A stretch of DNA of 64,000 nt from Pacificispira sp965223125 (lineage in GTDB: Bacteria > Pseudomonadota > Alphaproteobacteria > UBA8366 > Aestuariispiraceae), in NCBI GenBank assembly GCA_965223125.1, contig OZ244984.1, positions 3,472,001 to 3,536,000 of the forward strand, in the 5' to 3' direction. Positions 9,549 through 17,822 of the stretch are shown here, one piece after another. Every line of letters starts with the position of its first letter. Within the stretch, counting starts at the first letter, position 1. The notes below the pieces were generated by a model. That model made no database searches. It was given only the letters and a program-made list of their open reading frames with translations, and was not told the origin of the DNA. Both the position numbers and the translations under genes were made by a program.

Positions 9549-10469
9549 ATGAAACTCACACCCAAAGTCAAAAAAATCCTGTCCCATTACGAAAGCGATT
9601 CACCGGGCACCAAGCGCAACATTGCCTCGCTGCTGATGCATGGTCGCCTGGCCGGAACCGGCAAGATGGTGATCCTGCCCGTCGATCAGGGTTTCGAACA
9701 TGGTCCGGCCCGATCTTTCGCGCCGAATCCGGCAGCCTATGACCCGCATTATCATTATCAACTGGCAATCGATGCGGGCTTGAACGCCTATGCTGCGCCG
9801 CTGGGCCAGCTTGAACTGGGTGCTGATACCTTTGCGGGGCAGATTCCGACGATCCTGAAGGTCAACAGCTCCAACAGTTGGGCAACGACCAAGGATCAGG
9901 CGATCACCGCCTCGGTCGGGGACGCGCTGAAACTCGGCTGTTCGGCCATCGGCTTCACGATCTATCCCTGTTCCGACTATGCCAATGAGTTGATCGAGGA
10001 AATCCGCGAAATGGCGGAGGAGGCGAAATCCGTCGGTCTTGCCGTCGTGATCTGGTCCTATCCGCGTGGCGGGGAGCTTTCCAAGGATGGCGAGACGGCA
10101 ATGGATGTCTGCGCCTATGCCGCTCATCTGGCAGCCCAGCTTGGCGCGCATATCATCAAGGTGAAGCCGCCGACGGCGCATCTGGAACAGCCGGAAGCGA
10201 AGAAGGTCTACGAAGCCCAGAAAATTGATATCTCGACGCTATCGAAGCGGGTGGAGCATGTCATGCAGTCCGCCTTTAACGGCAAGCGGATTGTCGTTTT
10301 CTCGGGTGGTGCAGCGAAGGGACTGGATGGCCTTTATGAGGAAGTGCGAGGTCTGCGCGATGGCGGGGCTAATGGATCGATCATCGGGCGCAATACCTTC
10401 CAGCGCCCCCGTGCGGAGGCACTGGCAATGCTGGATCAGATCATCAAGATCTACCAAGAGAAAGTATGA
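9549..10469 (+). CDS. fbaB: Fructose-bisphosphate aldolase, class I (DhnA/FbaB type)
   Basis: Cleaves fructose 1,6-bisphosphate to glyceraldehyde 3-phosphate and dihydroxyacetone phosphate through a Schiff base, in glycolysis and gluconeogenesis. The 306-residue product has the LPVDQGFEHG block near residues 43-52 and the IIKVKPP segment near 202-208, where Lys204 or Lys206 is the expected Schiff-base lysine. It also has the phosphate-binding FSGG near the C-terminus. The ATG at 9549 has a GAGAAGG-like ribosome site about 9 bp upstream. An earlier ATG at 9510 would add 13 unconserved basic residues. The stop overlaps the next gene's ATG (ATGA). Pairing with a thiE-like gene is, from memory, a common alphaproteobacterial arrangement. 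Confidence 0.88.
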   Translation: MKLTPKVKKILSHYESDSPGTKRNIASLLMHGRLAGTGKMVILPVDQGFEHGPARSFAPNPAAYDPHYHYQLAIDAGLNAYAAPLGQLELGADTFAGQIPTILKVNSSNSWATTKDQAITASVGDALKLGCSAIGFTIYPCSDYANELIEEIREMAEEAKSVGLAVVIWSYPRGGELSKDGETAMDVCAYAAHLAAQLGAHIIKVKPPTAHLEQPEAKKVYEAQKIDISTLSKRVEHVMQSAFNGKRIVVFSGGAAKGLDGLYEEVRGLRDGGANGSIIGRNTFQRPRAEALAMLDQIIKIYQEKV

Positions 10470-11122
10470 CCGACCGCGTTGATCCGCAGATCTATCTGGT
10501 AAGCCCACCGCGCTTCGAGCCGGTGGGCTTTGCCGATTCCGTGCGCGCGGCATTGTCGGGCGGCCCGGTCGCCTGCATGCAGTTGTGGATGCCTGACGCT
10601 GGGGAGGATGAGATCCGAACCGCCGCCAATCTGTTACGTGGCATTCTCAAGGATACGGATACGGCATTCATATTGAACGGGAATGTGAAACTGGCGGCCT
10701 ATCTGGGCTGCGATGGGGTGCATCTGGATCAGGCAGACCCGAAGGCGATACGGGCGGCCAAGAAGGTGTTGGGGGAGGATGCCATCGTCGGGGTCAGTTG
10801 TGGCACGTCGCGCCATGACAGCATGGAAGCCGCGGAGGCCGGAGCCGATTATGTTTCTTTCGGTCCGGTCTTTGACAGCAGGACAAAGGACCTGCCCGCT
10901 GCGCCGCATGCCCTCGATACGCTGGCCTGGTGGGCGGAAATGATGGAGGTTCCCTGTGTTGCGGTCGGGGGCATCACGCCCGACAATCTGGTGCCGGTAC
11001 TGGAGACCCGCTGCGAGTTTATCTGTGCCGTTTCTGCCGTCTGGGATCACCCGGATGGTGCGGAGCAGGCTGTACGCGCGTTTCATTCCGCCCTGGACGC
11101 TTACGATGGGGCTGCCAGTTGA
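10466..11122 (+). CDS. thiE: Thiamine phosphate synthase family protein (ThiE-like)
   Basis: A TIM-barrel protein of 218 residues in the family that joins hydroxymethylpyrimidine diphosphate to hydroxyethylthiazole phosphate. Visible family blocks are DGVHLDQAD, GVSCGTS, the diphosphate-region GADYVSFGPVF, and VAVGGIT near the C-terminus. One point is unusual: where canonical ThiE has an Asn-Asp-Arg (INDR) motif, this protein reads LNGNVKLA, so substrate contacts may differ. It could be a diverged ThiE or a related phosphate-binding barrel (TenI-like). The ATG overlaps the aldolase stop by 4 bp and its stop overlaps the next gene's TTG by 4 bp, so the three genes form one tightly coupled operon. 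No TPP riboswitch is visible upstream of the operon. Confidence 0.75.
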   Translation: MTDRVDPQIYLVSPPRFEPVGFADSVRAALSGGPVACMQLWMPDAGEDEIRTAANLLRGILKDTDTAFILNGNVKLAAYLGCDGVHLDQADPKAIRAAKKVLGEDAIVGVSCGTSRHDSMEAAEAGADYVSFGPVFDSRTKDLPAAPHALDTLAWWAEMMEVPCVAVGGITPDNLVPVLETRCEFICAVSAVWDHPDGAEQAVRAFHSALDAYDGAAS

Positions 11123-11709
11123 ACAGCGTTGATTTCAGGAACTGGCGTAGCGCCGCAACTGCGGTTCGGGATGAACTGGCCTATGATGAAAGCCGTTTGT
11201 TGCTGGATCATTGGATGTCGCTCATGTCGCCGGATGGGGTTAGCCTGCCTGAGCGTAAAAGCATCGATCCGCTGGCCCTTGTCAGGGCCTTGCCCCATGT
11301 CTTCGTGATCGAACTGGAGCCGGAAAGCCAGCGTCTTCGTTACCGCCTTGCGGGGGAGGAGGTCAATGGGCGCTATGAGCGGAGTATTCTTGGCAGATAT
11401 CTTGATGAGATCACACCAGCAGCCTCAGTGGAGCGGGTGGATGCCTATTTCCGTGCCTGTGCGACGCGACCGGCGATTGTTCTGTTGTCCGGGATCCTGT
11501 TTGCTGAACGCCCGGAACCTGGATTTGGCGAGCGGTTGCTGCTGCCGGTACAGGACACTGCGAACGGGCGCAGAGGCCTGTTCGGCATTACCTATCAGCG
11601 CCAGCTATTTCCTGACGTAGAGACCGCGCGGAAACAATCCAACCGCCGCCTGCACATCTATCCCTTGGACGGGTCGCCGGTAGAGATCATGGACGACGTG
11701 GGCATCTGA
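11119..11709 (+). CDS. PAS-domain protein (PAS_5-like), 196 residues
   Basis: A small stand-alone sensory-domain protein. Residues about 40-170 match the alphaproteobacterial PAS_5 pattern: a DPLALVRALPHVFVIELE opening strand, YRLAGEEVNGRYERSILG, and a terminal LPVQD strand region. No output domain (kinase, GGDEF or HTH) follows, so its partner is unknown. The likely start is TTG at 11119, overlapping the thiE-like stop as TTGA. The next in-frame ATG is about 30 codons later, inside the conserved domain. Coupling to a metabolic operon is typical of this poorly understood family. Confidence 0.75.
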   Translation: MNSVDFRNWRSAATAVRDELAYDESRLLLDHWMSLMSPDGVSLPERKSIDPLALVRALPHVFVIELEPESQRLRYRLAGEEVNGRYERSILGRYLDEITPAASVERVDAYFRACATRPAIVLLSGILFAERPEPGFGERLLLPVQDTANGRRGLFGITYQRQLFPDVETARKQSNRRLHIYPLDGSPVEIMDDVGI

Positions 11710-12033
11710 TCAGTCTTCGCTCTTTACCTGAGCGCGTGCGATGGGCAGGAGTTCGTCCATTTTCGCCCGGACAAGATGGTCGGATGTCGCGACGCCTTTT
11801 GCCTGCAGATCACCCAGCACCTTGCGCAGCACGTCGTCATCGCCCGGTTCCTCGAAATCGGAGATCACGACCTCTTTCGCATAGGCATCCGCAGCCTCTC
11901 CGGTTTTTCCCATCAGTTCCGCAGCCCAGAGACCCAGCATCTTGTTGCGCCGGGCCATCGCCTTGAATTCGACTTCCCGGTCATGGCTTTCCTTGGCCTC
12001 GAAGCCTTTCTTGCGATCTTCAAACTGGCTCAT
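11710..12033 (-). CDS. DUF1476 protein, ATP synthase inhibitor zeta subunit
   Basis: A 107-residue, highly charged helical protein (MSQFEDRKKGFEAKESHD...) matching DUF1476. In Paracoccus this family is the zeta subunit, which blocks ATP hydrolysis by F1-ATPase. The N-terminal FEDRKKGFEAKES segment is the inhibitory region in the characterised member. The stop lies immediately next to the PAS gene stop (convergent, no gap). No ATP synthase genes are in the window. It is divergent from gatB, with about 216 bp between them. Confidence 0.88.
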   Translation of the reverse strand: MSQFEDRKKGFEAKESHDREVEFKAMARRNKMLGLWAAELMGKTGEAADAYAKEVVISDFEEPGDDDVLRKVLGDLQAKGVATSDHLVRAKMDELLPIARAQVKSED

Positions 12034-12098
12034 GCGATGGTTCCCCCGGCTTACGGATCAGTGTTTGTAATGAAGGTCGGGTATTTCAACCTTCGACC

Positions 12099-12121
12099 CC
12101 CGTTATGTAGTCCCTAACGGG
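12099..12121. repeat. Short inverted repeat between divergent DUF1476 and gatB genes
   Basis: CCCGTTA (12099-12105) and TAACGGG (12115-12121) form a perfect 7-bp stem with a 9-nt loop in the 216-bp divergent promoter region. It could be an operator or only a transcript hairpin. There is no direct evidence for either. Confidence 0.4.
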
Positions 12122-12249
12122 AAAAGGTTCAACGGTCGATGGCCGGGTGCGACAGCGTGGCGTCGGTTTCTTGCTGCACCCTTGCCACTCTGCCCGCTGC
12201 CCGGTATTCCTCTCCCTCTCTTTCAAGCGCGAATGGTAAGAGTGGTCGT

Positions 12250-13722
12250 ATGGAAAACGGGACTGAAAAGAATCTCATCCGGGGCAAGACCGGGGATTGG
12301 GAAGTGGTGATCGGGATCGAGATCCACGCTCAGGTAACCACGGCTGCGAAACTGTTTTCCGGGGCGGCGACCGCATTCGGGGCGGAACCGAATAGTCAGG
12401 TGTCACTGGTCGACGCGGCGATGCCAGGCATGCTGCCGGTCGTGAATGGTGAGGCCGTGCGCCAGGCGGTGCGGACCGGGCTGGCACTGAATTCCAAAAT
12501 CAACCGGCACTCGGTTTTTGCCCGCAAGAACTACTTCTATCCTGACCTGCCCCAGGGATATCAGATCAGCCAATATGAGGAGCCCATCGTCGGCGAGGGG
12601 GAGATCGAGATAGATCTGGAGGATGGCACCAGCCGTATCGTCGGGATCGAGCGGCTGCATCTGGAACAGGATGCCGGCAAGTCGATCCATGATCAGGTGC
12701 CTGAGAAGAGTCTGATCGACCTCAATCGCGCCGGGGTGGCGCTGATGGAGATCGTCTCAAAGCCCGACATCCGCTCCGGCGACGAGGCTTCGGCCTATGT
12801 CGGAAAGGTACGTTCCATCCTGCGCTATATCGGTTCCTGCGACGGCAACATGCAGGAAGGGTCGATGCGCGCCGATATCAATATCTCCGTGCGCCGACCG
12901 GGTGAAGATCTTGGCATCCGCGCCGAGGTGAAGAACGTGAATTCGCTGCGTTTCATCCGTCAGGCAGTGGACGTTGAAGCGAAACGCCAGATTCGCCTGA
13001 TCGAGGGCGGTGGGACGATGGTGCAGGAAACACGTCTGTTCGACCCGAACAGGGGTGAGACCCGCTCCATGCGCAGCAAGGAAGACGCCCACGACTATCG
13101 CTATTTCCCCGATCCGGACCTGTTGCCGATCACATTTGACGACGCCTTTATTGATACATGTCGCGAAAGCCTGCCGGAACTGCCGGATGCGAAAAAGCGG
13201 CGCTTTGTCGATGAGTACGGGCTCAGCATCTATGATGCGGGCGTGCTGTCAGCGGATCGGTCGATGGCGGAATATTTCGATTCCGTCGCGGTGCTGTGCG
13301 GTGATGCGAAACTGGCAGCGAACTGGGTTTCGGGTGAACTTTTCGCGCGGCTCAACAAGGCCGGACTGACCCTGGAGGATGGCAGGGTCTCGGCGGATGC
13401 GCTGGGCGGGCTGCTGGTCCTGATCCGCGACGGCGCGATTTCCGGCAAGATCGCCAAGGATGTGCTGGATGAGATGTTCGAAACAGGTGCCGCCGCCGCC
13501 GATATCGTTGAGGCCAAGGGGCTGAAGCAGATTTCCGATACCGGGGCGCTGGAGGTGATCATCGATAAACTGATCGCCGAGAATCCGGGCCAGGTCGAGG
13601 GCTATCGCGGCGGCAATGCCAAGCTGATCGGTTGGTTTGTCGGCCAGGTCATGAAGCAGACTCAGGGTCAGGCCAATCCGGGCCTTGTGAACCAGCTCCT
13701 GAAGGCCAGACTCGACGCCTGA
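12250..13722 (+). CDS. gatB: Aspartyl/glutamyl-tRNA amidotransferase subunit B
   Basis: GatB carries the kinase and amidotransfer site that converts misacylated Glu-tRNA(Gln) or Asp-tRNA(Asn) to the correct amide, working with GatA and GatC. The 490-residue protein shows the EVVIGIEIHAQV opening, the NYFYPDLPKGYQ-type block (NYFYPDLPQGYQ here), the RADINISVRRPGE block, and the C-terminal YqeY/GatB tRNA-binding domain ending with GKLIGWFVGQ-like sequence (AKLIGWFVGQVMKQ). The ATG at 12250 precedes MENGTEKN. The frame is open further upstream, but that part is not family-like. gatC and gatA are not upstream here, whereas gatCAB is often contiguous, so they must lie elsewhere in the genome. Confidence 0.95.
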   Translation: MENGTEKNLIRGKTGDWEVVIGIEIHAQVTTAAKLFSGAATAFGAEPNSQVSLVDAAMPGMLPVVNGEAVRQAVRTGLALNSKINRHSVFARKNYFYPDLPQGYQISQYEEPIVGEGEIEIDLEDGTSRIVGIERLHLEQDAGKSIHDQVPEKSLIDLNRAGVALMEIVSKPDIRSGDEASAYVGKVRSILRYIGSCDGNMQEGSMRADINISVRRPGEDLGIRAEVKNVNSLRFIRQAVDVEAKRQIRLIEGGGTMVQETRLFDPNRGETRSMRSKEDAHDYRYFPDPDLLPITFDDAFIDTCRESLPELPDAKKRRFVDEYGLSIYDAGVLSADRSMAEYFDSVAVLCGDAKLAANWVSGELFARLNKAGLTLEDGRVSADALGGLLVLIRDGAISGKIAKDVLDEMFETGAAAADIVEAKGLKQISDTGALEVIIDKLIAENPGQVEGYRGGNAKLIGWFVGQVMKQTQGQANPGLVNQLLKARLDA

Positions 13723-13818
13723 CGGTGTAGTGGATGGACTCGGGTCAATTTTTAGTTTTCAGCATCTTGCAATGAATAATCCCGGACAACCTCCATCGCG
13801 GCTTCCGGAAAAATTTAT

Positions 13819-13978
13819 CGCAGAGGGCGCAGAGGAGACGCAAAGGACGCGGAGGTTTGTAAGCCTGTCACTCTTATTGTTCGTATCAGGTTCCAGGTTT
13901 TCCTCTCCCCCATGGTGGAGGGAGTAAAATGGAAGCGGCAAGCGCTGTTTTCTCCGCGCTTCCTCTGCGATCTCTGCG
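13819..13978. repeat. Imperfect inverted repeat built from CGCAGAGG-like units
   Basis: The left arm (13819-13855) reads as four 8-11 bp units: CGCAGAGGG, CGCAGAGGAGA, CGCAAAGGA and CGCGGAGG. The right arm (13951-13978), on the other strand, reads CGCAGAGAT, CGCAGAGGAAG and CGCGGAGA. The arms are inverted around about 95 bp that include a small stem of their own (CTCCCCCAT...GGTGGAGGGAG). From memory, similar CGCAGAG elements are widespread intergenic repeats in many bacteria and yield false proteins containing NAEIAE- and SAPSA-like peptides. Such peptides appear when this stretch is translated on the minus strand. It lies between convergent gatB and pdxJ and may act as a bidirectional terminator. 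Confidence 0.75.
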
Positions 13979-14053
13979 TTGAATCTTTTTCGTCCTGCAG
14001 GGTCCAGGGCGGCAAGCAGGAAGAAAGAAACTAGATCAATCGCTCGGTTGCCT

Positions 14054-14845
14054 TCAGGCTGCTGCTTCCTTGCTGGCTGCATTTGGTTGGAGTGCGGTCA
14101 GGTAGGCTTTGACAGTCGCGTCGAAACCCATCCAGAGAGCATCGGACGTAAAGGCATGGCCAATTGAGACTTCATCCAGTCGCGGCAGCGCCTGAACCAG
14201 GGCGGGCAGATTCGTGGTGGTCAGATCGTGCCCGGCATTGATCAGCAGCCCGGATTGGACCGCCGCCTGGGCTGTCTTCGCATAGCGGGCAAGCTGTGCC
14301 GCCTCATCTGGCGTGCCTACAGCGTCCGCATAGGGGCCGGTATAGAGTTCGATGCGATCTGCGCCCAGTGCGGCGACCTTGCGCATCGCCGGTTCCGGAT
14401 CATCGCTGGCATCCATGAACAGGGCCACGCGGCAGCCGATGCTTTTCAGCGTATTGATCGCCTCGCGCAGCCGGTCGGCATGGCGGAAGACGTCCCAGCC
14501 ACTGTCCGATGTGGCCGCATCGGGTGCGTCCGGGACGAGGGTCGCCTGATCCGGGCGCACACGGTCAATGATGGTCAGGAATTCGTCAAACGGATTGCCT
14601 TCGATATTGTATTCCACACCCTTCGCGACCCAGCCTTCATCCCGGATCATGGCGGCGATGGCGGTAACATCGTCACGCCGGATATGGCGCTGGTCGGGCC
14701 TGGGATGCACGGTCAGGCCATGGGCACCGGCTTTTAGCACGGTACGCCCTGCGGCCACGGGATCAGGATAGCCGACATGCCGCTGATTGCGCAGCAGGGC
14801 GACCTTGTTCAAGTTGATCGACAGTCTGGTTCCCTGTCGTTGCAT
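14054..14845 (-). CDS. pdxJ: Pyridoxine 5'-phosphate synthase
   Basis: Condenses 3-amino-2-oxopropyl phosphate with deoxyxylulose 5-phosphate to make pyridoxine 5'-phosphate, the last ring-forming step of the DXP-dependent vitamin B6 route. The 263-residue TIM barrel opens with the conserved LSINLNKVALLRNQR and has the TVHPRPDQRHI block (residues about 45-55) that binds phosphate. It also has the C-terminal NAGHDLT segment and IGHAF. The ATG at 14845 is the start that includes the conserved N-terminus. It is divergent from the EamA transporter, with about 120 bp between starts, and convergent with gatB across the CGCAGAG repeat. Confidence 0.95.
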   Translation of the reverse strand: MQRQGTRLSINLNKVALLRNQRHVGYPDPVAAGRTVLKAGAHGLTVHPRPDQRHIRRDDVTAIAAMIRDEGWVAKGVEYNIEGNPFDEFLTIIDRVRPDQATLVPDAPDAATSDSGWDVFRHADRLREAINTLKSIGCRVALFMDASDDPEPAMRKVAALGADRIELYTGPYADAVGTPDEAAQLARYAKTAQAAVQSGLLINAGHDLTTTNLPALVQALPRLDEVSIGHAFTSDALWMGFDATVKAYLTALQPNAASKEAAA

Positions 14846-14965
14846 GGCACCGCATCCTCATCTTGTCTAATTGGCTTTAGATATAGTGATTTTACCACCT
14901 ATCGACAGGGCCATTTTGATAAAATCGTGCTGGACCTTTCCGATCCGCTGACGGATAAGCAGACC

Positions 14966-15865
14966 ATGGTTCTGTCCGATAATGTCAAGGGCGCGTCCCT
15001 GATGGCCGCCAGCATGGCCGCGTTCGTGGTGAATGACGCGCTGATGAAACTCGCCTCCGATCAGGTGTCGATGTTTCAGGCATTATTCCTGCGCGGCCTG
15101 GTGGCGACCACCCTGATCATTGCGCTTGCGGCCTGGCGCGGGGAATTGCGGGTATCGATCCCGAAGCGGGAGCGGGGCATACTGGCGCTGCGTATGGTTG
15201 GGGAAATGGGGGCGACGATCACCTTCCTGACGGCGCTGTTCAACATGCCGCTAGCCAATGTCACGGCGATCCTGCAATCGCTGCCGCTTGCCGTGACGCT
15301 GGCTGCGGCCGTCTTCTTGCGGGAGCCCCTGGGATGGCGGCGGTGGTCGGCCATTGCGCTTGGGTTCTGCGGTGTCTTGATCATCGTGCGGCCCGGATCA
15401 GATGGTTTCAACGAGTTCTCCCTGATTGCTCTGGTTTCTGTCTGTTTCGTTGTCCTGCGGGATCTTTCGACCCGCCGACTGCATGCCACGATACCATCCA
15501 GTTTCGTTGCATTGATGACATCCCTGATGGTGACCGTCGTCGGTGCGATCATGATCCCGATGACGGAGTGGCGTCCGGTGACGGGGGAGGGTGTGTTGCT
15601 GCTGACCTGCGCCGCCGGTTTTCTGGTCTTCGGCTATGTATTCAGCGTCATGACTATGCGGGTGGGGGAGATCGCCGTGGTCGCCCCCTTCCGATATACG
15701 ATGATGGTCTGGGCGATCCTGCTGGGGATTTTCGTCTTCGGGGACATCCCGGATGTCTGGATGCTGGTCGGTGCCTCCATCGTGATCGGGACAGGCGTCT
15801 ATTCCTTCTATCGCGAGCGTCGTCGCCGACTTCTCGCCGCCAAGGCGCTTCCCCGCAATCCATAG
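14966..15865 (+). CDS. EamA-family (drug/metabolite superfamily) transporter
   Basis: Inner-membrane exporter of 299 residues with two EamA repeats and about ten predicted membrane helices. The first repeat spans residues about 12-140 and the second about 150-285. The C-terminus is basic (YRERRRRLLAAK). The start ATG at 14966 gives MVLSDNVKGASLMAAS. The same frame stays open upstream to 14777, but that part lacks family character and runs into the pdxJ promoter area. The substrate cannot be told from sequence; members export amino acids, metabolites or drugs. Nothing in the neighbourhood points to a specific role. Confidence 0.85.
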   Translation: MVLSDNVKGASLMAASMAAFVVNDALMKLASDQVSMFQALFLRGLVATTLIIALAAWRGELRVSIPKRERGILALRMVGEMGATITFLTALFNMPLANVTAILQSLPLAVTLAAAVFLREPLGWRRWSAIALGFCGVLIIVRPGSDGFNEFSLIALVSVCFVVLRDLSTRRLHATIPSSFVALMTSLMVTVVGAIMIPMTEWRPVTGEGVLLLTCAAGFLVFGYVFSVMTMRVGEIAVVAPFRYTMMVWAILLGIFVFGDIPDVWMLVGASIVIGTGVYSFYRERRRRLLAAKALPRNP

Positions 15866-15973
15866 GAATGCCACATCCAACGTCGAAGGGCCAAAATCAG
15901 GAAGCAACCGCAGAGGTGGGATAGGGATGAACGCATCCCTTGCCCGTTTCTACCTGCCTGCTTCTATTTCCCT

Positions 15974-16582
15974 CTATCGTTTCGTTTGGAACAGGGGGAC
16001 TGATTCGCCGGCCTGGAGACTCGGTCGGTTTTCCTCCAATTCCTCCAGCGGTTCACATTCCATCAGGGTCGCGTGGCAGCGTTCGGATAGGCGTTGATAG
16101 TCGCGGGTTCCCTCCTCCTTCCAGGCGATTTCCTGCGCCGTCAGGGGGCGGAGAATCTTGGCAGGCGTGCCCGCCGCCAGCATCCCGTCAGGCACCGCGA
16201 ATCCTGCCTTCACGAAGGCCATAGCCGCCACCATCGCGCTGTCACCGATGATGGCCCCGTCCATCACGACGGAATTCATGCCGACCAGGGCATTCCGTTT
16301 GATTCGACAGCCATGCAGGATCGCACCATGGCCGATATGGCCATCGATCTCGATTACGCAGTCCATGCCGGGGAAGGCATGCATGATGCAGTTATCCTGA
16401 AGGTTGGAGCCTTCCTCCATCATCACCCGTCCAAAATCGCCGCGCATTGCCGCGCCGGGTCCGACATAGCAGCGAGGCCCGACGATGGCATCGCCGATCA
16501 GTACCGCCGTCGGATGGACGAAGGCAGTCGGATGAATGACGGGGCGCACCCCTTCGAGTGAATAGGTCTTCGGTCGCAGCAT
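15974..16582 (-). CDS. Gamma-carbonic-anhydrase-like hexapeptide-repeat protein (PaaY/CaiE type)
   Basis: A left-handed beta-helix protein of 202 residues. Hexapeptide repeats cover residues about 15-150 (IGDAIVGPRCYVGPGAAMRGD, then GHGAILHGCRIKRNALVGMNSVV). The gamma-carbonic anhydrase zinc ligands appear as His residues in MHAF, GHIGHGAILHG. The C-terminal helix with RDYQRLSERCHATLMECEPL resembles PaaY and CaiE rather than the shorter respiratory gamma subunits. PaaY is a thioesterase-like helper in phenylacetate degradation, but no paa genes are nearby, so the role here is open. It is convergent with the EamA gene, with 108 bp between them. Confidence 0.8.
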   Translation of the reverse strand: MLRPKTYSLEGVRPVIHPTAFVHPTAVLIGDAIVGPRCYVGPGAAMRGDFGRVMMEEGSNLQDNCIMHAFPGMDCVIEIDGHIGHGAILHGCRIKRNALVGMNSVVMDGAIIGDSAMVAAMAFVKAGFAVPDGMLAAGTPAKILRPLTAQEIAWKEEGTRDYQRLSERCHATLMECEPLEELEENRPSLQAGESVPLFQTKR

Positions 16583-16712
16583 CGTCCTGGCTCCTGTTCC
16601 GATCCGGTTCTACAGATCAGATTTCACGATGCGCCGGGCTCTGGCAAGGCGTCACGCAACCCCATGAAAGCCGCAACTGTGAACAAGTCTGGGGAAAAGC
16701 TGGGGATAAGCC

Positions 16713-16757
16713 ACAAGATATAGATAAGACCCTTGCCAAGAACACTATATATATTAT
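16713..16757 (+). promoter_or_regulatory. Two NrdR-box-like sites upstream of nrdB
   Basis: Two 16-bp sites, ACAAGATATAGATAAG at 16713-16728 and ACACTATATATATTAT at 16742-16757, resemble the NrdR box consensus ACACWATATATWGTGT. The second is the closer match. The starts are 29 bp apart, near three helical turns, which fits the paired spacing typical of this dATP/ATP-sensing repressor. They end about 45 bp before the nrdB start, so repression of nrdB by NrdR is likely. A TGGGGATAA one mismatch from a DnaA box lies at 16700-16709, but that is weak. Confidence 0.65.
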
Positions 16758-16801
16758 TGTTCCGGGTTGAAAATACGAACAGTCAATTGCGAAGGTCACC
16801 G

Positions 16802-17761
16802 ATGTCTCTGCTCAATGCCAGCCCGGTCTACAAACCGTTCAACTATCCATGGGCCTATGAGGCCTGGCTGATGCAGCAGCGCATCCACTGGCTGCCGGAG
16901 GAAGTGCCGCTGGCCGATGATGTGAAGGACTGGCACCGGACGCTGACGAAGTCGGAGCGCAATCTGCTGACCCAGATCTTCCGCTTCTTCACCCAGGCGG
17001 ATGTCGAGGTCAACAACTGCTACATGCGGCACTATTCCCAGGTTTTCCAGCCGACCGAAGTGCAGATGATGCTGGCCGCCTTCTCCAATATCGAAACCGT
17101 GCATGTTGCCGCCTACAGCCATCTGCTGGATACGATCGGCATGCCGGAGGTCGAATATACCGCCTTCATGAAATACAAGCAGATGAAGGACAAATACGAC
17201 TACATGCAGGGCTGGGGCGTCAGCACCAAGCCTGATATCGCCAAGACGCTGGCGGTCTTCGGGGCATTTACCGAAGGGCTTCAGCTCTTTGCCAGTTTCG
17301 CCATGCTGATGAACTTCCCGCGCCACAACAAGATGAAGGGGATGGGCCAGATTGTCAGTTGGTCGGTGCGCGACGAATCACTGCACACGGCCTCGATCAT
17401 CCGCCTGTTCAAGACTTTCATCTCCGAGAATCCGGAGGTCTGGACCGAGGAATTGCAGCGCGACCTCTACAAGGCATGCGACACCATCGTCAGCCATGAA
17501 GACGCCTTCATCGACCTTGCCTTCGAAATGGGCGCAGTCGAGGGTATGACCGGTGAAGAGGTGAAGCAATACATCCGCTACATCGCCGACCGCCGTCTGA
17601 CCCAACTCGGCCTGCAGCCGATGTACCTCACGACCAAGAACCCGCTGCGCTGGATGGACGAAATGCTGAACGGCGTCGAACACACCAATTTCTTCGAAAA
17701 CCGCGCGACGGAATACTCCAAGGCCTCGACTAAGGGCACATGGGACGAGGCGTTCGATTAG
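16802..17761 (+). CDS. nrdB: Class Ia ribonucleotide reductase small subunit (beta)
   Basis: The radical-generating subunit that supplies deoxyribonucleotides for DNA synthesis. At 319 residues it is shorter than E. coli NrdB (376). Diiron and radical residues are visible and correctly spaced: Asp67 in QADVEV, Glu98 and His101 in IETVH, the radical Tyr105 in HVAAYSH, and a second ligand set in VRDESLH. The ATG at 16802 gives MSLLNASPVYKPFNYPW. The frame stays open 69 bp upstream, but that part covers the promoter. nrdA is not adjacent, so the large subunit gene is elsewhere. Two NrdR-like boxes precede it. Confidence 0.94.
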   Translation: MSLLNASPVYKPFNYPWAYEAWLMQQRIHWLPEEVPLADDVKDWHRTLTKSERNLLTQIFRFFTQADVEVNNCYMRHYSQVFQPTEVQMMLAAFSNIETVHVAAYSHLLDTIGMPEVEYTAFMKYKQMKDKYDYMQGWGVSTKPDIAKTLAVFGAFTEGLQLFASFAMLMNFPRHNKMKGMGQIVSWSVRDESLHTASIIRLFKTFISENPEVWTEELQRDLYKACDTIVSHEDAFIDLAFEMGAVEGMTGEEVKQYIRYIADRRLTQLGLQPMYLTTKNPLRWMDEMLNGVEHTNFFENRATEYSKASTKGTWDEAFD

Positions 17762-17822
17762 ATGTCCATGATAAAATGAAGCAAAACAGTCAAAAAAGTT
17801 ATCACCCTTTTGCGTTGGTTGC

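Noticed and set aside
13759..14082. A 107-codon minus-strand frame between gatB and pdxJ
   Set aside because: The frame runs through both arms of the CGCAGAG inverted repeat and carries the peptides typical of that repeat, so it is not a gene.
16583..16710. Possible cobalamin riboswitch upstream of nrdB
   Set aside because: GC-rich pieces suggested a cobalamin element, but the conserved GCCACTG box and the expected spacing are absent. A class Ia reductase does not use cobalamin.
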